The notes under the pieces: model-generated
Told to the model about the DNA's origin: nothing
What the model saw: the letters and a program-made list of their open reading frames with translations, nothing else
Databases searched by the model: none
Origin: Burkholderiales bacterium Ga0077543
Lineage (GTDB): Bacteria; Pseudomonadota; Gammaproteobacteria; Burkholderiales; Burkholderiaceae_C
DNA length: 64,000 bases
Assembly (NCBI GenBank): GCA_001464055.1
Contig: LNET01000074.1
Location: 48,589-112,588, forward strand
Direction of reading: 5' to 3'
Part shown: positions 45,510 through 52,006 of the stretch, in pieces
Layout of the letters: each line of letters opens with the position of its first letter
How positions within the stretch are numbered: position 1 is the first letter of the stretch
Program-made: the position numbers and the translations under genes

Positions 45510-46615
45510 GATGGGTCGGGCACCACGCGCAGCACTCGGCCGGTGGCGCTGTCGGTCAGCAGGTAGATCGCGCCGTCGGGTCCGGCGCGCACGTCGCGGA
45601 TGCGTTCGCCCAGCTCCTGAAACAGAAGCTCCTGTGGCCCGGGAACGCCGCCAGCCAGCGGCACACGGCGCACGCTGCGCTCCTTCAGGGCGGCCACGAA
45701 CAGGCTGCCGCGCCAGGCCGGGAACAGCGTTCCGTCGTACCAGGCCAGGCCCGCCGGCGCGATCGACGGCGTCCATTCGACCAGCGGCGGCACGATGCCG
45801 GGCAGGCTGCGATAGGGCGAGACGCGGGCGTAGGTGTAGTCGATGCCGCCCGTGGTGACGGGCCAGCCGTAGTTGGCTCCGGGCTCGATGCGGTTCAGCT
45901 CGTCGCCGCCCCGGGCCCCGTGTTCATGCGCGTAGGGCACGCCGGCCACCACCACCATGCCCTGCGGGTTGCGGTGGCCGATGCTGTAGATCTCGGGCCG
46001 CGCGCCTTCACGCCGCACGAACGGGTTGTCGGTAGGCACGCTGCCGTCGGCGCTGATGCGCAGCAACTTGCCCAGGTGGGTGTGCAAGCGCTGCGCGTCG
46101 CTGCGCTCCAGGTTGCCGTCGCCCATGCCCAGCATCAGGCTGCCGTCGGCCAGCCAGGCCATGCGGCCACCGAAGTGCTGGCTGTCGGCCTTTGCCGGCT
46201 GCGAGGTGAACACCGGCACCACCTCAGCCAGCCCGCGGCCGTCGAAACGCCCGCGGACCACGCGCAGATGGTTCGCCGAAGGCGTTCCGTGGGCCAGCGA
46301 CAGGTACACCCAGCCGTTTTCGGCAAAGGCCGGATGCGGCAGCACGTCGAAGAGCCCGGCCTGCCCCTGCGCCAGCACGGGTGGCACACCGGCCACGGCT
46401 TCGGCGCGAAGCTGCGGGCGGCCGTCGGCCCCGGGCTCGATGAGTCGCAAGCGACCAGGCCGCTCAGTGACCAGCATGCGGCCGCCTGGCAGAAAGGCCA
46501 GCGACCAAGGGTAGGCCAGCCCGCTGGCCACGGTTTCCACGCGGTAGGCCGCGGCCTGTGCCGACAACACCACGGCCAGTGTGCCGAGGATCAGGGCAGA
46601 CAGTTGACGCATCAT
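45506..46615 (-). CDS. PQQ-dependent soluble sugar dehydrogenase
   Basis: A 369-residue exported six-bladed beta-propeller of the aldose sugar dehydrogenase (YliI/Asd) type. A signal peptide (LSALILGTLAVVLSAQAAAY) precedes GLAYPWSLAFLPGGRMLVTE, LLRISADGSVPTDNPFV and IYSIGHRNPQGMVVVAG. Family members oxidise sugars to lactones with PQQ in the periplasm. The start at 46615 is one of two adjacent ATGs after a TTG. It is upstream of and coupled to the TAXI binding-protein gene. Confidence 0.92.
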   Translation of the reverse strand: MMRQLSALILGTLAVVLSAQAAAYRVETVASGLAYPWSLAFLPGGRMLVTERPGRLRLIEPGADGRPQLRAEAVAGVPPVLAQGQAGLFDVLPHPAFAENGWVYLSLAHGTPSANHLRVVRGRFDGRGLAEVVPVFTSQPAKADSQHFGGRMAWLADGSLMLGMGDGNLERSDAQRLHTHLGKLLRISADGSVPTDNPFVRREGARPEIYSIGHRNPQGMVVVAGVPYAHEHGARGGDELNRIEPGANYGWPVTTGGIDYTYARVSPYRSLPGIVPPLVEWTPSIAPAGLAWYDGTLFPAWRGSLFVAALKERSVRRVPLAGGVPGPQELLFQELGERIRDVRAGPDGAIYLLTDSATGRVLRVVPDPS

Positions 46616-46624
46616 CAAGGCAGT

Positions 46625-47098
46625 ATGGAACAGATACCCTCGGCCATGACCCTATCCCGACCCTGGACTCGCCACCTGGCCGCCTTGGCCCTGGCCGGAC
46701 TGCTGGCCGTCGCCTGGGGCTCGGCCGTGCAGACACAGATCAACCTGCAGGCCCTGCTGGCCCTGGGCTTCGAGGTGCCAGCCGCGGTTCGTGCCCGCAC
46801 CACCTGGCAGGACCTGATCGGTTTCGGGCCGGTCTATGCCGGCATCCTGGCCGCCGGATGGCTGCCGGCGCTGGCCGCGGCAGCCTTCATCGCCAGGCGG
46901 CTTCCCGGCTGGCGCACGGCCTTGCTGGCCGCAGCTGCGGGCCTGGGGCTGATCGCCGCCGTTCGCAGCGTCGATGCGCTGGCACCGATGCCGGTGTTCA
47001 TCGACGCCACACGCGGCCTGCCCGGGCTGCTGGCCATGGCGGCTGGCGCTGCGCTTGCCGGTCTGGTCTATGCCCGCCTGACGCGTCCGGGCCGATGA
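46625..47098 (+). CDS. Small four-helix membrane protein
   Basis: A 157-residue hydrophobic protein with about four helices: HLAALALAGLLAVAWGSAVQ, FGPVYAGILAAGWLPALAAA, RTALLAAAAGLGLIAAVRSV and GLPGLLAMAAGAALAGLVYA. The pattern QTQINLQALLALGFEVP and ARTTWQDLIGFGPVYAG recurs in proteobacterial hypotheticals. I do not know its function. It is divergent from the PQQ dehydrogenase. Its stop (ATGA) overlaps the start of the lipid-kinase remnant, as if the two were once an operon. Confidence 0.75.
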   Translation: MEQIPSAMTLSRPWTRHLAALALAGLLAVAWGSAVQTQINLQALLALGFEVPAAVRARTTWQDLIGFGPVYAGILAAGWLPALAAAAFIARRLPGWRTALLAAAAGLGLIAAVRSVDALAPMPVFIDATRGLPGLLAMAAGAALAGLVYARLTRPGR

Positions 47099-47307
47099 CC
47101 GACGAGGGTCAGCCCGAGCTCTGCGTCGTGCTCAATGTCGGCGCTGGCCCGGGGCGTAGCGAAGAGATTGGCCAGGTAGGCGACCGGGTGCTCATGGTCA
47201 AAACCAGCCCGGGCCCGCGCCCGAAGCTGCCAGAAGACCGCGAAGTCGACCCCGTGGCAGGGCGGCTGGGCAAAGACCGGGCCCAGGACCTCGACCACCC
47301 TCAGCCA
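47095..47307 (+). pseudogene. Decayed diacylglycerol-kinase-family gene
   Basis: An ATG overlapping the preceding stop opens a frame that begins like a DAGK-family lipid kinase: LCVVLNVGAGPGRSEE (47119-47166), the phosphate-binding strand and loop. It then jumps to VGDRVLMVKTSPGPRPKLPE (from 47176) and DREVDPVAGRLGKDR, which matches the later family region N-D-R-V-F-L-V-N-A-S-L-G...P-x-L-x-E-D-R-E. The ATP-binding GGDGT block and roughly 100 residues are missing, and the C-terminal half is absent. I judge it a remnant with an internal deletion. This rests on memory of the family pattern. Confidence 0.6.
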
Positions 47308-47334
47308 ACCAGGCACACAGCGCGCACGCCCCGT

Positions 47335-47994
47335 TCATTCCACACCCAGTTCCCGGGCCATGCGCTGCACCAGCGCCTTCAGCTCGGCCAACTCGCCGGC
47401 CATGCGCGCCTGCTCGGACTTCAACGCGGCCAGTTCAGCGCTGGCCACGCTGGCACCATCGGCCGCTTCGCCCAGGCGCTGCGGGCTGCCGGCAGTGTCC
47501 AGCGGCACGTCCCCGCACAGCAGATGGGCCCAGCGCGGCTCGCGGGCGCCGGGCGAGCGGTTCAGGCGTACCACGCGAGCCGGCTCCTTGGCCGCCAGTT
47601 CGTCGAGGAAACCTTCCACCGCCGAGATGTCGGCGAAGCGGTGCAGCCGTTCGCTGTTCTGGCGCAGCTCGGCCGAGGTTTGCGGCCCGCGCAGCATCAA
47701 CACTGCCAGCAGGGCCACCGACTGGCGCGGCAAGCGCGTGACAGCGGCCATGTTCTGTTCGTACTTGACGACGCGGCTGCTCGAACCGTCGAACACCAGG
47801 CTCAGGCTCTTCAGGCCGTCGACGGCGGTCTGCACCTCGGCGTCGGTGGCTTCGATCACGGGCCAGCGCGCGGTCTTCTGGTTGCAGCCCGCCACCAGGG
47901 CGTTCAGCGACAGCGGGTAGGTGTCGGGCACGGTGGCCTGCTTCTCGATCAACACACCCAGCACACGGGCCTCCAGGGGCGTCAGGGCTCTCAT
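47335..47994 (-). CDS. YceH-like DUF480 protein
   Basis: A 219-residue protein of the UPF0502/YceH family. It has two winged-helix domains: RALTPLEARVLGVLIEKQAT, followed by VPDTYPLSLNALVAGCNQKT, and a second in LLAVLMLRGPQTSAELRQNS. A C-terminal coiled coil follows (SAELAALKSEQARMAGELAE). Function is unknown; wHTH folds suggest nucleic-acid binding. Start options are the GTG at 47997 or ATG at 47994, the latter overlapping the preceding kinase stop by one base. Confidence 0.9.
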   Translation of the reverse strand: MRALTPLEARVLGVLIEKQATVPDTYPLSLNALVAGCNQKTARWPVIEATDAEVQTAVDGLKSLSLVFDGSSSRVVKYEQNMAAVTRLPRQSVALLAVLMLRGPQTSAELRQNSERLHRFADISAVEGFLDELAAKEPARVVRLNRSPGAREPRWAHLLCGDVPLDTAGSPQRLGEAADGASVASAELAALKSEQARMAGELAELKALVQRMARELGVE

Positions 47995-50417
47995 CACGCA
48001 ATCTCCAGCGGAACTTCGAAACAGAAGCGGCTGCCACGCGGCTGGCGCAGTTCAGCCCGAACGGTGCCGCCCATCGCACCGATGATCTGGCGCGTGATGG
48101 CCAGGCCCAGACCTGCGCCGGCCCCGGCACGGCGGCCGGCAGCACCCTGGGCATAGGGCTCCCACAGGCGCCCGATCTCGGCCGGTGCAATGCCCGGGCC
48201 GGTGTCCAGCACCTCGACCCACAGGCGACCCTGGCCGGGGTCCCAGCGCCCGGCCACCATCACTTCACCATCACTCGTGAACTTGATGGCATTGCCCACC
48301 AGGTTGTGCACCGTCTGCGACAGCCGCAGGGCGTCGAAGCGCAGCGGGGCTTCGGCCTGCGGAGCCTGCTGCTGCAAGGCCACGCCCTTGGAAGCTGCCG
48401 TCAGCTCGTGCGGGGCCAGGGTTTCGCGCCACCAGTCGCTGAGGTTGTGCACGGCCGGCGCCAGCGTCACGCCGTGGGCCAGGGCGCGTTCGTTCTCGAG
48501 CGTGCTTTCCAGCAAGCGGCTGGTGCTTTCGGCCGAGGACTTGATCCATCCCGCGACCTGATCCGAAGACGCCTGCGGGTGGCTGGCCAGCATCAGCCTT
48601 GCGCCCCAGCCGATGCTGTCGACCAGGCCGCGGACCTCGTGCGCCAGGTAGGCCAGGAAGCGGCCGCGGGCGGCGTTGGCGGCCTCGGCCTCGGACCGCG
48701 CCAGTTCGGCCGCGCGCCGTGCCGCACGCAGGCGCCGGTTGGCCAGCACCAGCAGTGCCAGCGCGGCCAGCAAGGCTGCGGCGATCGGCAGCGCCCAGCG
48801 CAGGACCTCAGCCCACTTCAGGCCTTCATCGATGCGCAGCAGCAGCCAGCGCTGGCGCAGTGCCGCCATGTCCGACGGTGTCAGCGCCTCGAAACCCAAG
48901 GCCAGCACACGGGCGAGTTGCGGCTGCGCACGGGGCACGCCGAAGTACAGGTCGACGTCGCCGTCCCGCACCACCCCGGTGACATGCAGCCGCCCGGCAT
49001 GGCGCTGCTGTATCAGGTGGTTCATGGCGAAGGCGTTGCCGATGGCAGCCGCGGCCCGGCCCTGCGCCACGGCTTCCAGGGCCTGGTTCTGGTGGTCGAA
49101 CAACAGGGCGCGCAGACCCGGGAAGCGGCTTCGCAGTTCGGGCAGCAGGGGCTCGCTGCGCAGCATCGCCACCCCACCCGGGCCGACGAGTTCGCGCAGG
49201 TCGGCCGCAGCCAGCGGCGCGACCACCGGCATGACAATGACGGTGGCGGCCCGAAGATACGGGCCGACGAGCAGAAAGGCGCCTTCGTTGGCCGGCGTGC
49301 GGGCCAGACCCACGGCGATGTCGATCTCACCCGACGCGGCCATGCGCGTCAGGTCGTCGGCCACCCCACCCTGGGCCATGCCGACCTGCAACCCGGCCTT
49401 GCGCATGGCCAGGCTCAACACATCGGCGGCCAGCCCGTTGAACTGATCGCCCGCTGCACCCGGCACGCTGGCCTCGGTCAGCGGCGGCTGCGCCGCGTCG
49501 AAGCCCACACGCAGCTTGGGCTGCCGCTGGACCCAGGCCTGTTCTTCCATGCCCAGCAGGGCGGTCTGGGTATCGAACGGCGTGCCGACGCCCTGCGGCA
49601 GCCAGCGCCTGGCCAGCAAGGTGCGTTCGGCTGGCGACACCGAGGCCAGGGCCTTGGCAACGATGCTGTGCAGCAACGGGAACTGGATGCCCACGACCGG
49701 CCCCGACTGGAACGGCGGCACATGGGGCACACGGCGGATCTGCACGCCCGGCAGGCGATTGCGTTCGATCGTCTGGATGGCACCGAACAGGTCCACGAGG
49801 GTGATGTCGGCCCGGCCGTCGGCCACCATCGCCACGCCGGCGGCCTCGGCCTTGACGTCCTGGAGTTGCGCCAGCGGAAAGGCTGCGCTCATGGCATCGG
49901 CCAGGGGTGTTCCCAGCGGCACCGCAGCGCGCAGGCCCGGCTGGCGACGCAACTGGTCCACGGCCGGCGCGTCGCGCCTGACCACCCAGACCGCTTCGGC
50001 ACCGGCCAGCGGTTCGGGCATGGTCAGGAACCGGCTGCGCTCGGGCGTCATGCGCAGCACGGGTGTCATGTGGATCCGGCCTTCCACCATCAGCGCCAGG
50101 CCATGGCGGACATCCGGCACAGACACGTAGCGGATCTGCATGCCGGCACGCTGCGCGATCAGCGCCATCAGGTCGGCCGCGTAGCCGCTCACGATGGGCT
50201 CGGCTCCAGGCGTGTTGTTCGGCAACTGGACCGAGTAGTAGGCCAGCGGGTGGGGCGTCGGGGGCCCGACGCCTACCACCACTGGAGAGTTGGCCTCGAT
50301 CCAGGCCCGCTCTTCAGGGGTGAAGTTCAGGGCCAGTGCCGGGCCAGCGGCCCCCCACAGCCACAAGACGAAGGCCAGCCAGCGCCAGCACCAACGCGAC
50401 TTACACGCCAAACCCAT
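47994..50417 (-). CDS. Sensor histidine kinase with two periplasmic binding-protein domains (EvgS/BvgS-like)
   Basis: An 807-residue membrane kinase. A leader (RWLAFVLWLWGAAGPALAL) is followed by two SBP_bac_3 (VFT) domains, about residues 35-270 and 285-530 (for example PKLRVGFDAAQPPLTEASVP). One helix follows (LPIAAALLAALALLVLANRR), then the His box RFLAYLAHEVRGLVDSIGWG and an HATPase with VHNLVGNAIKFTSDGEVMVA, VEVLDTGPGIAPAEI and GAGAGLGLAITRQIIGAMGG. Unlike BvgS/EvgS it has no PAS, receiver or HPt domain, and no response regulator is adjacent. It likely senses a small polar ligand. Its ATG overlaps the SDR gene end by 17 bases. Confidence 0.9.
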   Translation of the reverse strand: MGLACKSRWCWRWLAFVLWLWGAAGPALALNFTPEERAWIEANSPVVVGVGPPTPHPLAYYSVQLPNNTPGAEPIVSGYAADLMALIAQRAGMQIRYVSVPDVRHGLALMVEGRIHMTPVLRMTPERSRFLTMPEPLAGAEAVWVVRRDAPAVDQLRRQPGLRAAVPLGTPLADAMSAAFPLAQLQDVKAEAAGVAMVADGRADITLVDLFGAIQTIERNRLPGVQIRRVPHVPPFQSGPVVGIQFPLLHSIVAKALASVSPAERTLLARRWLPQGVGTPFDTQTALLGMEEQAWVQRQPKLRVGFDAAQPPLTEASVPGAAGDQFNGLAADVLSLAMRKAGLQVGMAQGGVADDLTRMAASGEIDIAVGLARTPANEGAFLLVGPYLRAATVIVMPVVAPLAAADLRELVGPGGVAMLRSEPLLPELRSRFPGLRALLFDHQNQALEAVAQGRAAAAIGNAFAMNHLIQQRHAGRLHVTGVVRDGDVDLYFGVPRAQPQLARVLALGFEALTPSDMAALRQRWLLLRIDEGLKWAEVLRWALPIAAALLAALALLVLANRRLRAARRAAELARSEAEAANAARGRFLAYLAHEVRGLVDSIGWGARLMLASHPQASSDQVAGWIKSSAESTSRLLESTLENERALAHGVTLAPAVHNLSDWWRETLAPHELTAASKGVALQQQAPQAEAPLRFDALRLSQTVHNLVGNAIKFTSDGEVMVAGRWDPGQGRLWVEVLDTGPGIAPAEIGRLWEPYAQGAAGRRAGAGAGLGLAITRQIIGAMGGTVRAELRQPRGSRFCFEVPLEIA

Positions 50418-51183
50418 CGTCCGCAGCAATGATGGCGCCGTTGACGAAGTGGCTCTCCTTCGCGCACAGCATCATCAGCACCGCGTCCAGGTCTTCCGGC
50501 TTGCCCAGGCGCTTGCGCGGCAGCATCTGCACCAGCTTCTGGCCAGCGTCGGTTTGCCAGTGGTGGTGGTTGATCTCGGTGTCGATGTAACCCGGACACA
50601 AAGCGTTGACGTTGATGCCGAAGCGGCCCCATTCCAGCGCCATCGCACGCGTCATGTGGACCACGGCAGCCTTGCTCATGCTGTACACGCCGATCTGCGA
50701 CAGCACCTTCAGCCCGGCCATCGAGGCCACGTTGACGATGCGCCCGCCGGCATAGGTGCCCGGCAGTTCGCCCTTGCTGCGCGCGATCATGCGCTGGGCC
50801 ACGGCCTGGGCCACGAAGAACGCGCCACGGGTGTTCGTGTTCATCACGAAGTCGTAGTCTTCGGGCTGCACGTCGACCAGCTTCTGCGTGGTGCTGACGC
50901 CGGAGTTGTTGACCAGGATGTCGATCGCGCCCATCTCGGTTTCGGCGTGGGCCACGGCGGCACGGATGCTGTCGGGGTCGGTCACATCCAGACCGACGAC
51001 GTGGGCGTCGCCGCCGGCGGACTCGATCTCCGCGCGCAGGGTCTTCAGACGTTCCACGCGGCGGGCGGCCAGAACCACGCCGGCGCCAGCGCGGGCCAGC
51101 ACTTTCGCGAACTGCTCACCCAGGCCGCTGGAGGCGCCCGTGACCAGGGCCACGCGCCCTGAAAGATCGATCTCGTATGCCAT
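50401..51183 (-). CDS. Short-chain dehydrogenase/reductase
   Basis: A 260-residue classical SDR. The cofactor motif is VALVTGASSGLG, and AARRVERLKTLRAEI after strand 2 suggests NADP(H) preference. NNSG follows, then the catalytic Ser in RIVNVASMAGLK, Tyr/Lys in GVYSMSKAAVVH and PGYIDTEINHHHWQTDAGQK. The ATG at 51183 has AAGGTGG upstream. Substrate unknown; the 3-hydroxyacyl-CoA or FabG-like group is possible. Confidence 0.92.
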   Translation of the reverse strand: MAYEIDLSGRVALVTGASSGLGEQFAKVLARAGAGVVLAARRVERLKTLRAEIESAGGDAHVVGLDVTDPDSIRAAVAHAETEMGAIDILVNNSGVSTTQKLVDVQPEDYDFVMNTNTRGAFFVAQAVAQRMIARSKGELPGTYAGGRIVNVASMAGLKVLSQIGVYSMSKAAVVHMTRAMALEWGRFGINVNALCPGYIDTEINHHHWQTDAGQKLVQMLPRKRLGKPEDLDAVLMMLCAKESHFVNGAIIAADDGFGV

Positions 51184-51308
51184 GCTTCCACCTTGATACA
51201 ACGCTTGTCACGATATCACGCAGACCCACGCCAGAGCCCTGGCCGGCAGCTTGAGGAATGGCCCGTCAAAGCGGCCCGGACGGGCTTGTGCGGCATCATT
51301 CACGACAC

Positions 51309-51974
51309 ATGTTGCAGATCAAGAACCTGGGCAAGAACTTCGGCGCCACACCTGTCTTCGACGGCGTCTCGCTGCAGCTGCAGGCTGGCGAGTTCGTGGC
51401 ACTGCTGGGCGAGTCCGGCGTCGGCAAGAGCACGCTGCTGAACTGCATCGCCGGGCTGGAGCGGCCCGACCGCGGCAGCGTCAGCATCGCCGGCACCGAC
51501 CTGGCCGCGCTGGACGACGACGGCTGCGCAAGGCTGCGGCGCCGGCACATCGGCTTCGTTTTCCAGGCCTTCCACGTGCTGCCGCATCTGACGGTGGCGG
51601 AAAACGTCGGCCTGCCGCTGCGGCTGCTGGGCCGGCCAGACGACGCCCGCGTGCAGGCCCTGCTGGACACCGTGGGCCTGGCCGGGCTGGGTGCGCGCAT
51701 GCCGGCGCAGCTGTCGGGTGGGCAGCTGCAGCGGGTGGCCATTGCCCGCGCCGTGGTCCACGCGCCGGGCCTGCTGCTGGCCGACGAACCCACCGGCAAT
51801 CTCGACCCCCACACCGCCGAGCGGGTGCTGTCGGTACTGCAGGCACAGGTGCGCCAGACCGGTGCGGCCTGCCTGCTGGTGACGCATTCGGCGGCGGCCG
51901 CGGCCCGTGCCGACCGCGTGCTGCGGCTGGCCCCGGACGGCGTGCGCGAAGCCGAGGCATCCAGCGCCGCATGA
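51309..51974 (+). CDS. LolD/MacB-type ABC transporter ATPase (AttE-like)
   Basis: A 221-residue ABC ATPase. Walker A is GESGVGKSTLLNCIAGLE, the Q-loop HIGFVFQAFHVLPHLTVAEN, the signature AQLSGGQLQRVAIARAVV, Walker B LLLADEPTGNLDPHT and the H-loop VTHSAAAAARA. This subfamily serves FtsX-type permeases that act by mechanotransmission rather than substrate translocation. It is followed by an 887-residue permease and, after an interruption, an AttH-like protein, so it fits the att set. Its stop overlaps an 11-codon ORF. Confidence 0.93.
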   Translation: MLQIKNLGKNFGATPVFDGVSLQLQAGEFVALLGESGVGKSTLLNCIAGLERPDRGSVSIAGTDLAALDDDGCARLRRRHIGFVFQAFHVLPHLTVAENVGLPLRLLGRPDDARVQALLDTVGLAGLGARMPAQLSGGQLQRVAIARAVVHAPGLLLADEPTGNLDPHTAERVLSVLQAQVRQTGAACLLVTHSAAAAARADRVLRLAPDGVREAEASSAA

Positions 51975-52006
51975 GCGCATGCACGCATGAGCACATGACG
52001 CCATGA
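51971..52006 (+). other. 11-codon mini-ORF bridging the ATPase and permease genes
   Basis: An ATG at 51971 overlaps the ATPase stop (ATGA) and opens MSACTHEHMTP, whose TGA (52004-52006) overlaps the permease ATG at 52003. The permease has no Shine-Dalgarno sequence of its own. Three ATGAGC copies occur at exactly 16-base steps (51971, 51987, 52003). A translational-coupling bridge is plausible. Confidence 0.4.

Noticed and set aside
47068..47316. A minus-strand frame across the lipid-kinase remnant
   Set aside because: It has no family pattern, while the plus frame carries two blocks in the right order for a DAGK-family protein.
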